Numbered from the stretch's first letter, positions 41,049-50,333 are shown. The stretch: 64,000 bases of DNA from CAVUAT01 sp963848045 (GCA_963848045.1 CAWKCC010000003.1:248001-312000), one strand, 5' to 3'. The notes: a model not told the origin generated them from the letters alone. Translations and numbers: made by a program.

Positions 41049-41886
41049 GGCGGGCGCGCGCTCGCGCCGCGAGCCGATGCTGCCCGTCGCGCACCGGCTG
41101 CTTGCCAAGCGCCGCGAGCTGGATGACACCTACACGCTCGAGCTGGAGCCGGTCGCCGAGCCCCTGCCCGAGTTCGGCCCAGGTCAGTTCAGCATGCTCT
41201 ATGCCTTCGGATCGGGCGAGGTGCCGATCTCGGTCAGCGGCGGCACCGGCGGCTCGGGCCCACTGGTCCACACCGTGCGCGCGGTCGGGGCAGCGACTCG
41301 CGCGATCTGCTCGCTCGAGCCCGGCGAGGAGCTCGGCGTTCGCGGGCCGTTCGGAAGGGGGTGGCCGCTGGCCGAGGCGAAGGGCGGCGACGTTGTCGTG
41401 ATCGCCGGCGGCATCGGCTTGGCGCCGCTGCGGCCCGTGGTCGAGTGGCTGGCCCGGAATCGCGGCGAATACGGCGCGGTCAGCCTGCTCTACGGCGCTC
41501 GCTCGCCGGCCGATCTGCTCTACGAGGCCGAGCTTGAGGGCTGGCGCTCCGCCGGCATCGAGGTGGAGGTGGCGGTGGACAGCGCTCCCACCGGCTGGGC
41601 CGGCCGCGTCGGCCTGGTCACCAGGCTGATCCCGCCCGCGACCTTCGAGGGCGCGCGCACGACCGCCATGGTCTGCGGTCCCGAGGTGATGATGCGCTTC
41701 GCCGCCGCGGAGCTGGGCGATCGCGGGGTTGCGCCGGCGCGGATCCAGGTTTCGCTGGAGCGCAACATGAAGTGCGCGATCGGTCACTGCGGGCATTGCC
41801 AGCTCGCCTCCCGCTTCATCTGCAAGGACGGCCCCGTGTTCGCCTTCGAGGAGATCGAGCCGCTGCTGGGGGTGCGGGAGCTGTGA
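41026..41886 (+). CDS. Group 3b [NiFe] hydrogenase, FAD/NAD(P)-binding gamma subunit (HyhG/HydG-like)
   Basis: 286 residues, ferredoxin-NADP reductase fold. FAD region FGPGQFSMLYAFGSGEVPISVS, NAD(P) region VIAGGIGLAPLRPVVEWL and YGARSPADLLYE, and a C-terminal [2Fe-2S] site CAIGHCGHCQLASRFICKDGP as in dihydroorotate dehydrogenase electron-transfer subunits. Exchanges electrons with NAD(P)H. ATG 41026 overlaps the previous gene by 23 bases; Met18 (41077) is an alternative start. GTGA overlap with the next gene. Confidence 0.92.
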   Translation: MATSSTAEAGARSRREPMLPVAHRLLAKRRELDDTYTLELEPVAEPLPEFGPGQFSMLYAFGSGEVPISVSGGTGGSGPLVHTVRAVGAATRAICSLEPGEELGVRGPFGRGWPLAEAKGGDVVVIAGGIGLAPLRPVVEWLARNRGEYGAVSLLYGARSPADLLYEAELEGWRSAGIEVEVAVDSAPTGWAGRVGLVTRLIPPATFEGARTTAMVCGPEVMMRFAAAELGDRGVAPARIQVSLERNMKCAIGHCGHCQLASRFICKDGPVFAFEEIEPLLGVREL

Positions 41887-42662
41887 GCGGCGCCGCTGCA
41901 ACGCCGAAGCTCGCCGTCTGGAAGTTCGCTTCCTGCGACGGCTGTCAGCTCAGCCTGCTGGACTTCGAGCAGGAGCTGGTCGCCCTGCCGGGCGAGATCG
42001 AGATCGCCCACTTCCTCGAGGCGACCAGCGGCACGGTCGAGGGCCCCTACGACCTCTCGCTGGTCGAAGGCTCGATCACGACCCCCGCGGACGTCGAGCG
42101 CATCCAGGAGGTGCGGCGCAACTCCCGCCGCCTGGTCACGATCGGCGCTTGCGCCACCTCCGGCGGGATCCAGGCGCTGCGGAACTTCGCGGATGTCGAG
42201 GAGTTCGTCTCGGTCGTCTACGCGGAGCCCTCCTACATCTCGACGCTCGAGACCTCGACCCCGATCTCGGCCAACGTCCACGTGGACTTCGAGCTGCAGG
42301 GCTGCCCGGTGGATCGTCACCAGCTGCTGGAGGTGATCAGCGCCTTCCTCAACGAGCGCCGGCCGCAGATCGCGGCGCACAGCGTCTGCGTCGAGTGCAA
42401 GCGCGCCGGCCACGTCTGCGTGATGGTCGCCCACGGCACGCCCTGCCTGGGGCCCGTCACGCACGCCGGCTGCGGGGCGCTCTGCCCCGGCTGCGACCGG
42501 GGCTGCTACGGCTGCTATGGACCGATGGAATCGCCCAACGCGGGTGCGCTGAGCGGTTGGCTCGGTGGCATGGGGGTGGAGGACGTGGACCTGGTGCGGC
42601 TCTATCGCAGCTTCCACGCCGCGAGCGAGCCCTTCGAGAGCGAGAGCAGGGGGCACGAGTGA
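41883..42662 (+). CDS. Group 3b [NiFe] hydrogenase small subunit (HyhS/HydD-like)
   Basis: 259 residues. Electron-relay subunit; proximal cluster ligands in FASCDGCQLS (Cys18, Cys21) and GACATSGG, further Cys in LQGCPVDR, and more in CVECKRAGHVCVM, TPCLGPVTHAGCGALCPGCDRGCYGCYGP. No Tat signal, so the enzyme is cytoplasmic, unlike uptake hydrogenases. GTG start overlaps both neighbours by 4 bases. Confidence 0.95.
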   Translation: MSGAAATPKLAVWKFASCDGCQLSLLDFEQELVALPGEIEIAHFLEATSGTVEGPYDLSLVEGSITTPADVERIQEVRRNSRRLVTIGACATSGGIQALRNFADVEEFVSVVYAEPSYISTLETSTPISANVHVDFELQGCPVDRHQLLEVISAFLNERRPQIAAHSVCVECKRAGHVCVMVAHGTPCLGPVTHAGCGALCPGCDRGCYGCYGPMESPNAGALSGWLGGMGVEDVDLVRLYRSFHAASEPFESESRGHE

Positions 42663-43957
42663 GCGAGCCCGAGCTGCGCACGATCAAGACCGAGGCGCTC
42701 GCCCGCGTCGAGGGGGAGGGGGCGATGCACGTGCGCATCCGCGACGGCGAGGTGGAGGACGTGCGCCTGGAGATCTACGAGCCGCCCCGCTTCTTCGAGG
42801 CCTTCCTGCGCGGCCGTGACTTTCGCGAGGCGCCGGACATCACCGCCCGCATCTGCGGCATCTGCCCGGTCGCCTACATGACCAGCGCCTACAACGCGAT
42901 CGAGGACGCGCTCGGCGTCGAGGTCTCTGAGCAGGTCGTGGCGTTGCGGCGGCTGATGTATTGCGGGGAGTGGATCGAGAGCCATGCACTCCACGTCTTC
43001 ATGCTCCACGCGCCGGACTTCCTGGGCTTCGAGTCGGCCTGGACGATGGCCCGCGAGCACCGCGAGGTGGTCGAGGGCGGGCTGCGGATCAAGGCGATGG
43101 GCAACGAGCTGCTGCGGGTGGTCGCGGGCCGCGCCATCCATCCTGTCAACGTTCGGGTCGGGGGCTTCTACAAGGCCCCCGCAAGGCGCGACCTCGAGCA
43201 GCTGGTCGCGGGCCTGCAGGAGGCGCGGGAGCTTGCGCTCGAGTCGGTCCGCTGGGTCGCGCAACTGCCCTTCCCCGAGTTCGAGCAGGACTACGAGTTC
43301 GTGGCCCTGAGCCACCCTGATCGCTACGCGATCGAGGACGGCCGGCTCGCCTCGAGCTCGGGCCTCGAGATCACCGCGGGGGAGTACGAGGAGCACTTCA
43401 CCGAGCAGCAGGTGGAGCACTCGACGGCGCTTCACGCGCGCCTCCGCGCCGGGGGTACCTACTTCCTCGGACCGATGGCGCGCTACTCGCTCAACTCCTC
43501 GCAGCTCTCGCCGCTGGCCCGCGAGGCGGCGGCCGAGGCCGGGCTGGGGGACCGGTGCCGCAACCCCTTCAAGAGCATCATCGTCCGCGCGGTCGAGATC
43601 CTCTATGCCTTCGACGAGGCGCTGCGGCTGATCGGCGCCTACGACCCGCCCGATCCCCCCGCCGCGGATGTCGAGCCCCGGGCCGCGGACGGCTGCGGCT
43701 GGAGCGAGGCACCGCGCGGGATGCTCTGGCACCGCTACCGCCTGCAGCGGGACGGCTCGATCGCCGAGGCCCGGATCGTGCCGCCGACCTCGCAGAACCA
43801 GGCCCGGGTGGAGCAGGATCTGCGCGCCTTCGTCGCTCCGCGGGTCGGGCTCCCCGACGCGCAGCTCCAGTGGGAGTGCGAGCAGGCGATCCGCAACTAC
43901 GATCCCTGCATCTCCTGCTCGACCCATTTCCTCAAACTGCACGTGGACCGGGGCTGA
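42659..43957 (+). CDS. Group 3b [NiFe] hydrogenase large (catalytic) subunit
   Basis: 432 residues. NiFe ligands: RICGICP (Cys66, Cys69) and DPCISCSTH (Cys417, Cys420). TEALARVEGEG and AIHPVNVRVGGFY are family motifs. After His423 a 9-residue tail ends the protein, the usual cleavage position for a maturation endopeptidase, which is encoded next. Catalyses H2 oxidation or proton reduction with NAD(P). Motif set and subunit order identify group 3b. Confidence 0.96.
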   Translation: MSEPELRTIKTEALARVEGEGAMHVRIRDGEVEDVRLEIYEPPRFFEAFLRGRDFREAPDITARICGICPVAYMTSAYNAIEDALGVEVSEQVVALRRLMYCGEWIESHALHVFMLHAPDFLGFESAWTMAREHREVVEGGLRIKAMGNELLRVVAGRAIHPVNVRVGGFYKAPARRDLEQLVAGLQEARELALESVRWVAQLPFPEFEQDYEFVALSHPDRYAIEDGRLASSSGLEITAGEYEEHFTEQQVEHSTALHARLRAGGTYFLGPMARYSLNSSQLSPLAREAAAEAGLGDRCRNPFKSIIVRAVEILYAFDEALRLIGAYDPPDPPAADVEPRAADGCGWSEAPRGMLWHRYRLQRDGSIAEARIVPPTSQNQARVEQDLRAFVAPRVGLPDAQLQWECEQAIRNYDPCISCSTHFLKLHVDRG

Positions 43958-43961
43958 GGCC

Positions 43962-44666
43962 GTGATCCGGGGACACTTCCTACATCCCGCGACGCAGCGA
44001 CACTTGGACGAGCACTTCCTGCACGACGAGCGGCTCTATCTCGATCGCGAGCGCGCCGGCCTGCGCGTCATGGAGCACCACCGTGAGCAGTTGGTGGAAG
44101 ACATCGAGCGGGCCCGGGAGATCGCGGCACGGGCGGGAAACCCGGTCGATCGCTCCGTCGAGGACGAGGAGCGCAAGCTGCTCTGCCTGATCGGGATCGG
44201 TAACCGCTTTCGCCACGATGACGCAGCCGGTCTCGAGGTCGCCCGCCTCGTGGGCCTGGCCCGTCCGTCCGGCGTGACGATCCTCGAGCAGCAGGGCGAG
44301 CCCGCCTCGCTGCTCGAGGCCTGGAGCGCCGCCGACGAGGCCCTGCTTGTGGACGGGGTCTTCTCCGGTGCGGAGCCCGGGACGCTGCACACCTTCGAGG
44401 TTGGCGAGGAGCCGTTGCCGGCCGAGCTCTTTCGGCCCTCGACCCATGCCCTCGGGGTCGCCGAGGCCGTCGAGCTGGCGCGCGAGCTCGACCGGCTGCC
44501 CCGCCGGCTCGCCGTCTACGGGATCGAGGGCGAGAGCTTCGAGGTGGGGGAGGGGCTGACCCCGGTGGTCCGGCTGGCAGTCGAGCAGCTGGTCGCCGAG
44601 CTGCTCGAGGAGCTCGGCGGCCGCGAGCTCCCGGGCGACGGCGATCGTGGCGGGGGGGCCGGCTGA
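43962..44666 (+). CDS. Hydrogenase maturation protease with extra N-terminal domain
   Basis: 234 residues from GTG 43962. Residues about 72-215 are a HycI/HyaD-type endopeptidase: CLIGIGNRFRHDDAAGLEVARLV (Ni-binding acidic residue), LLVDGVFSG (Asp) and STHALGVAEAVELA (His). The first 70 residues (HPATQRHLDEHFLHDERLYL, EHHREQLVEDIERARE) are a charged helical segment not normally found in these proteases. Probably removes the 9-residue tail of the large subunit after nickel insertion. Confidence 0.88.
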   Translation: MIRGHFLHPATQRHLDEHFLHDERLYLDRERAGLRVMEHHREQLVEDIERAREIAARAGNPVDRSVEDEERKLLCLIGIGNRFRHDDAAGLEVARLVGLARPSGVTILEQQGEPASLLEAWSAADEALLVDGVFSGAEPGTLHTFEVGEEPLPAELFRPSTHALGVAEAVELARELDRLPRRLAVYGIEGESFEVGEGLTPVVRLAVEQLVAELLEELGGRELPGDGDRGGGAG

Positions 44667-44668
44667 GC

Positions 44669-45082
44669 GTGCACGAGCTGGCCATCGCCAACGCGATCAT
44701 CGCCGTCGCCGAGCGCCACGCGGAGGGTCGCCCCGTGCGTGCGGTCAGGGCACGGATCGGTCGCCTGCGCCAGGTCGTGCCGGAGACGCTCAGCTTCTAC
44801 TTCGAGATCGCCGCGCGGGAGACATGCTGCGACGGCGCGGCCCTGGAGTGGGAGCGGGTGCCCTCGCTGCTGCGCTGCGGCGCCTGCGGCGCCGAGTGGG
44901 ATCCGGCTCCCCCGCCCGCCCATGAGCAGGCGGCGATCGTGATCAGCTTTCGCTGCCCCGACTGCGAGAGCGGCGATCATTCGGTTCTGAGCGGCGACGA
45001 GTTGACGGTTGCTGAGATCGACGTCGAGGAGCCGGAAGCGGCCACGACGAAACCCACGGGTTCCGCCGCCGGAGGGTGCTGA
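44669..45082 (+). CDS. hypA: Hydrogenase nickel chaperone HypA
   Basis: 137 residues. MHELAIANAIIAVAERHAEGR carries the Ni-binding Met-His-Glu start, and the zinc site is LRCGACGAEW with FRCPDCES. A 25-residue acidic then Gly-rich tail makes it longer than usual. Delivers Ni with HypB. GTG start, so the N-terminal Met is restored by initiator tRNA. Overlaps hypB by 7 bases. Confidence 0.95.
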   Translation: MHELAIANAIIAVAERHAEGRPVRAVRARIGRLRQVVPETLSFYFEIAARETCCDGAALEWERVPSLLRCGACGAEWDPAPPPAHEQAAIVISFRCPDCESGDHSVLSGDELTVAEIDVEEPEAATTKPTGSAAGGC

Positions 45083-45756
45083 CCGTGCACCAGACCACCG
45101 TCAAGGTGGCCGAGGGCGCCCTCGACGCCAACCAGACGATCGCCTCGGCCAATCGCGCCGACTTCGAGCGCGCCGGCGTTCGCGTGCTCAACCTGATGAG
45201 CGCGCCCGGCGCCGGCAAGACCTCGCTGCTGGAGGCGGCGCTGCGCGACACCGGGGACGTCCGCGTCGGTGTGCTCGAGGGCGACGTCCGCGGCCGGCTC
45301 GATGCCGACCGCCTCTCGCACCTCCACCTCCCGGTCACACAGATCAACACCGATCCCGCCTTCGGAGGTGAGTGCCACCTGGACGCGAACATGGTCCGCT
45401 CGGCCATCCCCGATATTCCGCTGGAGGCGATCGACCTGCTGGTGATCGAGAACGTGGGCAACCTCGTCTGCCCGGCCGAGTTCACGGTCGGCGAGGACGC
45501 CCGCTGGATGGTCTCCTCGGTCACCGAGGGCGAGGACAAGCCGCTCAAGTACCCGCTGATGTTCCGCACCTGCTCGCTTGTCGCGATCAACAAGGTCGAC
45601 CTGCTTCCTCACCTGGACTTCGAGCTCGACCGGTTCGGCTCCAATCTCGCGCGGGTCAATCCCGATGCCGCGACGCTGCGCGTCAGCGCGCGAAACGGCG
45701 AGGGAGTCGACGCCTGGCGGGAGCGGCTGCTCGCCCTCGCCTCGAGCGACGGCTGA
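45076..45756 (+). CDS. hypB: Hydrogenase nickel-insertion GTPase HypB
   Basis: 226 residues. P-loop APGAGKTS (43-50), GDVRGRLDADRL, metal-site CHLD in FGGECHLDANMV (Cys and His at the G-domain Ni/Zn site), VIENVGNLVCPAEF and NKVDLLP (G4). No histidine-rich or CCGCG N-terminal Ni store. GTG 45076 or 45085 could start it. Energises nickel transfer. Confidence 0.95.
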   Translation: MLTVHQTTVKVAEGALDANQTIASANRADFERAGVRVLNLMSAPGAGKTSLLEAALRDTGDVRVGVLEGDVRGRLDADRLSHLHLPVTQINTDPAFGGECHLDANMVRSAIPDIPLEAIDLLVIENVGNLVCPAEFTVGEDARWMVSSVTEGEDKPLKYPLMFRTCSLVAINKVDLLPHLDFELDRFGSNLARVNPDAATLRVSARNGEGVDAWRERLLALASSDG

Positions 45757-45771
45757 GCGCGGGGAGAGCGG

Positions 45772-46689
45772 GTGGAGGCCGTTTCGGTAGTCCTCGGGGT
45801 GGCGGTGATAGCAGCCACCCTGCGCGACGTGTTCGTGACGCTGTTCCATCCGCGCGGCCACGGGCACATCGGCAACTGGGTGGTCGGCGCGGTCTCGAGA
45901 ATCGGCCATCTTCTCTCTCCGCGCCTCAGCTCGGCCCGGGTCTTGATCGGCCCCGTCGGCTACATCGCCGTGATCGTCAGCTGGGCGGGGCTGCTGACGG
46001 TCGGCTTCGCCCTGATCTTCCTCCCCTACATGCCGGAGGGCTTCTCCTTCGGTCCCGGCCTGGACCCGGCCGAGCATTCCGGCTTCAAAGATGCTATCTA
46101 CATCTCGCTCGTCGACCTCACCAGCCTCGGCTACGGCGACATCTCCCCGCGGGCGTCCATGCTTCGAGTGCTCGGCCCCGTGGAGACGATCTTCGGCCTC
46201 GGCCTGCTGACGGCGAGCATCTCATGGCTTCTCTCGATCTACGGTGTGGTGTCGCGCCGCGCTGCCCTGGCGCACGAGGTGCAGCTCAGCATGGATGCCG
46301 AGCAGCGCCTCGGAGAGAAGCTGGCCGACGCCGACCCCGAGCTGCTCGAGCGACTGCTGACCTCGTTCACGCAACAGCTGATCACCACCCGGCGCGACCT
46401 GATCCACTTCCCGATCACCTACCACTTCCGATCCGAGTACGAGGAGAAGGCGCTCTCGGGTCTGATGCCGTTCCTGAGCGGTCTGGCCGCGGAGGCGAGC
46501 GAGGGCGGCCGGCCGCATGCGCTCAAGGTTCGCGCCGAGATGCTTCGCATGGCGATGGACGACTTCGCCGAGACGCTCCGCACACGGCTGGGGGTCGTCG
46601 GCGAGACGACCGAGGCGACGCTCGGCCGCTACGACATGGATCATCGGCCCCGTGGCAGGGGCCGAGGGCGGGTCAACCGCAAGCATTAG
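45772..46689 (+). CDS. Two-pore-helix potassium channel-like membrane protein
   Basis: 305 residues. Hydrophobic helices at about 2-20 and 63-85, a pore loop TSLGYGDISP with the K+ selectivity filter (about 117-126) and a helix LGLLTASISWLLSIYGVV (about 142-159). A cytoplasmic helical domain of about 145 residues follows (QLSMDAEQRLGEKLADADPELLERLL). No RCK/TrkA domain. GTG start 15 bases after hypB. Its link with hydrogenase is only positional. Confidence 0.85.
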   Translation: MEAVSVVLGVAVIAATLRDVFVTLFHPRGHGHIGNWVVGAVSRIGHLLSPRLSSARVLIGPVGYIAVIVSWAGLLTVGFALIFLPYMPEGFSFGPGLDPAEHSGFKDAIYISLVDLTSLGYGDISPRASMLRVLGPVETIFGLGLLTASISWLLSIYGVVSRRAALAHEVQLSMDAEQRLGEKLADADPELLERLLTSFTQQLITTRRDLIHFPITYHFRSEYEEKALSGLMPFLSGLAAEASEGGRPHALKVRAEMLRMAMDDFAETLRTRLGVVGETTEATLGRYDMDHRPRGRGRGRVNRKH

Positions 46690-46717
46690 TAGCGTCCGGA
46701 CCCCGAGCACGAGGGCC

Positions 46718-47773
46718 TCAGCAGATCCGGGGCAGCGGGTCTCCCGCGAGCATGTCGACCACGCGCGAGCCGCCGAAGGACGTCTCGAGCACCACCAGGC
46801 CGGGATCGCCTGCGCCGACCTCGCCCACGATCGCCGCCTCGCGGCCCAGCGGGTGCGAATGGAGGGCTCCGAGGGCGGCCTCGGCGGCTTCGGCGGACAC
46901 GAAGGCGACCAGCCTGCCCTCGCTGGCGACGTGCAGCGGGTCGATGCCGAGGATCTCGCAGGCGCCTGTGACCTCCGGGCGGATCGGGAGTCGCGACTCA
47001 TCGAGGGTGATGCCGAGCTGGGCCGAGAGGGCGAGCTCGGCGAGGACGGTGGCGAGGCCCCCGCGGGTAGGGTCGCGCAGGCAGTGGACCCCGTCGGTGG
47101 CCGAGAGCAGTGCCGAGACCAGCTCGTGCAGGGGGGCGGTGTCCGACTCGAGTCTCACCTCCAGCTCGAGCCCGCCGCGGGCGACCATGATCGCCATGCC
47201 GTGGTCACCGATCGGGCCCGAGACGAGGATCCGGTCGCCTGGGCGAATCGACTCGGCCTCAAGCCGCAGGTCATGCTCGACGGCCCCGACGCCCGAGGTG
47301 CTCACGTAGAGGCCGTCGGCCTTGCCGCGCTCGACGACCTTTGTGTCACCGGTGGCGATCGGGACGCCCGACGCCTCCGACGCCGCCGCCATCGAATCCG
47401 CGACGCGCTCCAGCTCGGCGACGGGGAGGCCCTCCTCGATGATCATTCCCGCCGAGAGGGCGAGCGGCCGCGCGCCCGCCATCGCCAGGTCGTTGATCGT
47501 CCCGTTGACCGCGAGCTCACCGATGTCCCCGCCGGGAAAGAAGAGGGGTTTGACCACGAAGGAGTCCGTGGTGAAGGCGAGGCGGCGTCCGCCGCTCTCG
47601 AGCAGGGCGGAGTCGCCGAGCGCATCGAGCAGCGGGTTCGTGAGCCTGCGCAGAAAGATCCCCTCGACCAGGTCGCGGCCCGCCCTTCCTCCTGCTCCGT
47701 GGGAGAGGGTGACGTGCTCGTCGAGCAGCTTGCGGCGCGGTCGCCGCCGCCGCGCCTCGATCGCCGCCAGCAC
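46718..47773 (-). CDS. hypE: Hydrogenase maturation factor HypE
   Basis: About 351 residues, AIR-synthase family. TLSHGAGGRAGRDLVEGIFL, TTDSFVVKPLFFPGGDIGELAVNGTINDLAM, TGDTKVVERGKADG and the C-terminal PRIC with the Cys that carries thiocarboxamide from HypF and dehydrates it to thiocyanate. Start GTG 47773 chosen because GAGGAG lies 6 bases upstream; a TTG at 47827 overlapping the hypD stop is an alternative. Confidence 0.94.
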   Translation of the reverse strand: MLAAIEARRRRPRRKLLDEHVTLSHGAGGRAGRDLVEGIFLRRLTNPLLDALGDSALLESGGRRLAFTTDSFVVKPLFFPGGDIGELAVNGTINDLAMAGARPLALSAGMIIEEGLPVAELERVADSMAAASEASGVPIATGDTKVVERGKADGLYVSTSGVGAVEHDLRLEAESIRPGDRILVSGPIGDHGMAIMVARGGLELEVRLESDTAPLHELVSALLSATDGVHCLRDPTRGGLATVLAELALSAQLGITLDESRLPIRPEVTGACEILGIDPLHVASEGRLVAFVSAEAAEAALGALHSHPLGREAAIVGEVGAGDPGLVVLETSFGGSRVVDMLAGDPLPRIC

Positions 47774-47823
47774 CTCCTGCTCCTCGCGGCCGGGGCCGTC
47801 TCGCGCGCCGCTGGTGCCGGAGC

Positions 47824-48975
47824 TCAACTGCTCGCCGCCGGGGTGGCCTCGGCGCCCGAGCCGGTGCGGGCGCGCCGGCCGGCGTGCCGGCCGTAGTTGT
47901 AGTAGGCGGCGCAGGCACCCTCGCTGGAGACCATGCAGGTCCCGATCGGGCGCTCGGGTGTGCAGGCGGTGCCGAACACCTTGCACTCCCAGGGGCGGAT
48001 CACCCCCTTCAGCACCTCGCCGCACTGGCAGGCCTTGGGGTCGGCTACGCGCAGGCCCGGCAGCTCGAAGCGGACCTCGGCGTCCCAATTCGCGAATTCC
48101 GGCCGGATCGCCAGGGCGCTCTGGGAGATGAAGCCGAGGCCGCGCCACTCGAACGTGGTGCGCAGCTCCATCGTCTCGGCGATCGCCGCCAGCGCCGCAT
48201 GGTTGCCCTCGGGGCGAACCACCCGCGCATACTGGTTCTCGACCTCGCTGCGGCCCTCGGCCAGCTGGCGCAGCAGCATCTGGGCTCCCTGGAGCACATC
48301 GAGCGGCTCGAAGCCCGAGACCACCACCGGCCTGCGATGCCGCTCGGCGATGAAGCGATAGGGCTCCAGGCCGATCACCGTCGAGACATGACCCGGTCCG
48401 ATGAAGCCGTCGATGCGCAGGTCGGGAGACTCGAGGATCGCGCGGATCGCGGGAATGATCGTGACGTGGTTGCAGAAGACCGAGAAGTTCCCGATCTCCT
48501 CAGCGCGGGCCCGCTTCAGGGTGAGCGCGGTGGAGGGAGCCGTCGTCTCGAACCCGATTGCGAAGAAGACCACCCTGCGGTCGGGGTTGTCTCGGGCGAT
48601 CTTGAGGGCGTCGAGCGGGGAGTAGACCATCCGCACATCCGCTCCGCGCGCCTTGGCGTCGAGCAGCGACCCGTGACTGGCGGGAACTCGCATCATGTCG
48701 CCGAAGGTGGTGAAGATCACCTCGGGGCGCTCGGCGATCGCGATCGCATCATCCTGGCGGCCCATCGGGATCACGCAGACGGGACAACCCGGGCCGTGAA
48801 CCAGCTCGACCTGATCCGGAAGCAGATCCTCAACTCCATGGCGGTAGATGGAGTGGGTGTGGCCGCCGCAGACCTCCATCAGCTTGTAGGAGCGCCCCGG
48901 CTCGAGCAGGCCGTCGATCTCGTCGGCCAGCCTGCGCGCGAGGGCCGGGTCGCGGTACTCGTCGACGAACCTCAT
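47824..48975 (-). CDS. hypD: Hydrogenase maturation factor HypD
   Basis: 383 residues. MEVCGGHTHSIYRHG, HGPGCPVCVIP, IGFETTAPSTALT, CNHVTIIPAIRAIL and GFIGPGHVSTVIG are HypD motifs; the [4Fe-4S] cluster is bound by C-terminal cysteines in ACQCGEVLKGVIRPWECKVF. Assembles Fe(CN)2CO on the HypC-HypD complex. ATG 48975 sits 5 bases after the upstream fusion gene stop. Confidence 0.95.
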   Translation of the reverse strand: MRFVDEYRDPALARRLADEIDGLLEPGRSYKLMEVCGGHTHSIYRHGVEDLLPDQVELVHGPGCPVCVIPMGRQDDAIAIAERPEVIFTTFGDMMRVPASHGSLLDAKARGADVRMVYSPLDALKIARDNPDRRVVFFAIGFETTAPSTALTLKRARAEEIGNFSVFCNHVTIIPAIRAILESPDLRIDGFIGPGHVSTVIGLEPYRFIAERHRRPVVVSGFEPLDVLQGAQMLLRQLAEGRSEVENQYARVVRPEGNHAALAAIAETMELRTTFEWRGLGFISQSALAIRPEFANWDAEVRFELPGLRVADPKACQCGEVLKGVIRPWECKVFGTACTPERPIGTCMVSSEGACAAYYNYGRHAGRRARTGSGAEATPAASS

Positions 48976-48980
48976 GCCGT

Positions 48981-50333
48981 TCACCGCTGCGGCTCTCCCG
49001 GTGCGCACGGGACTGAATCCAGCAGCAGGTGGTAGATCGTCGCCTGTGCCTCCTGGATGCGGGGGACGTGGTCGGACGGGACCACGAACAGATGGTCGAG
49101 CCAGTCGAGCGCGGCGAGGCGGCCGCCCTCATGCCCCGCCAGCCCGACCGTGAGCATGCCCCTGCGATGGGCCTCTTCGAGCGCGGCGATCAGGTTGGGG
49201 GAGCCGCCGCTGGTCGAGATCGCCACGGCGACGTCGCTGGAGCGGCCCAGCGCGATCAGCTGGCGGGCGAACGCCTGCTCGTAGCCCACGTCGTTTGCGA
49301 CGGCGGTGACGGTGGCGCCGTCGTTGACGAGAGCGATCGCGGCCCTGCCCCTGCCGAGCGCGTCAGCGGCGAGGTCCTGGGCGTCTGTGGCCGAGCCCCC
49401 GTTGCCGAAGGCGATCAGGCGCCCGCCCGCGTCGAGCCGCTTGCGCAGCGCGGCGGCGCAGCGCTCCACGGCGTCGACGTCAATGGCCGACCTCAGCTCG
49501 ATCACCTCCTCGGCCTTGCGCAGCGTCGAGGCCTCGACCTCCGCGAGGACGGCGGCGAGATCGCCCTCGGCCTCGCTGAGGAAGGGATACAGGAACGCGG
49601 TCGCCTCAGCGGACCCGGAGCGCTCGGAGCGCCGCGAGGAGCCCCGGGGCTGATCCTCGGTGCCGCTCGCCGTGTCGGGCAGGCGCTCCAGCGCGACGCC
49701 GGCGTGGCAGAGCAGAAGGTCGCCGAGCGCGACCTCGTCGAGAAGCTCGACCGCGACCCGCTCGCGGGCGCCGCCGCGCTCGATCACCGCCGTGTCGCCT
49801 CCGAGCGCGACCACACGGGCCGCGACGGCGACGTCGCCGCAGGTGATGCACGCTTCGCCGGCCTCGCCTTCGTCGTCGCCGAGCAGGCCCGGCTGTTCGA
49901 AGAAGACGTGGACCAGCTCCCAGAGCACGTGGTAGGCGGTCTCCTGGACCTCTTGGACGATCGCCGGGTCGTCGGCGCGAACCATGAAGCTGTGCTCGCC
50001 GCCCGGCGAGGAGCCGGCGACGCCGGCACCGCGCGCTCCGCCCGCCCCGATCTCGATCGTCAGCAGGCCGCGCGACCGGGCGGTGCCGAGAAAGGACGCC
50101 GAGAGCGGATCGTCGCGATGGTGGGAGATCGCCAGCGCGATGTCGCCGGGGCGCGCCAGGCGCGCCAGCGTCGAGAGACCGGTGGGATCGCTGCTCGGCG
50201 CCAGCGCTGGCAGCGCGCGCTTGCCGACGATCACCGGATGCATGAACTCGACGGCGGCGTGGGCGGCATCGGTGGCGGCCGTCCCGGCGCCGAAGGCGAT
50301 CAGGGTGCCTCCCCGGGCGAAGGCGCGGGCCAT
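48981..50333 (-). CDS. SIS-HypC-SIS fusion protein in hydrogenase maturation operon
   Basis: 450 residues from the first ATG. Residues 1-155: SIS domain (LIAFGAGTAATDAAHAAVEF, DIALAISHHRDD). 161-221: HypC-like OB domain with CITCGDVAVAARVV at the place of the HypC N-terminal Cys and LGDLLLCHAGVALERL with the conserved His. 245-450: second SIS domain of GmhA type (LIAFGNGGSATDAQDLAADAL, AISTSGGSPNLIAALEEA). The reading frame stays open upstream to 50429 and encodes an SIS-like helix (QIAARESAAREFFGREAAEL), but has no ATG, GTG or TTG there. May bind a phosphosugar and a HypD-like partner; role unknown. Confidence 0.85.
   Translation of the reverse strand: MARAFARGGTLIAFGAGTAATDAAHAAVEFMHPVIVGKRALPALAPSSDPTGLSTLARLARPGDIALAISHHRDDPLSASFLGTARSRGLLTIEIGAGGARGAGVAGSSPGGEHSFMVRADDPAIVQEVQETAYHVLWELVHVFFEQPGLLGDDEGEAGEACITCGDVAVAARVVALGGDTAVIERGGARERVAVELLDEVALGDLLLCHAGVALERLPDTASGTEDQPRGSSRRSERSGSAEATAFLYPFLSEAEGDLAAVLAEVEASTLRKAEEVIELRSAIDVDAVERCAAALRKRLDAGGRLIAFGNGGSATDAQDLAADALGRGRAAIALVNDGATVTAVANDVGYEQAFARQLIALGRSSDVAVAISTSGGSPNLIAALEEAHRRGMLTVGLAGHEGGRLAALDWLDHLFVVPSDHVPRIQEAQATIYHLLLDSVPCAPGEPQR

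Noticed and set aside
43668..43961. Extension of the maturation protease gene 98 codons upstream
   Set aside because: That stretch overlaps the 3' end of the hydrogenase large subunit in another frame and is Ser/Arg/Pro-rich shadow sequence.
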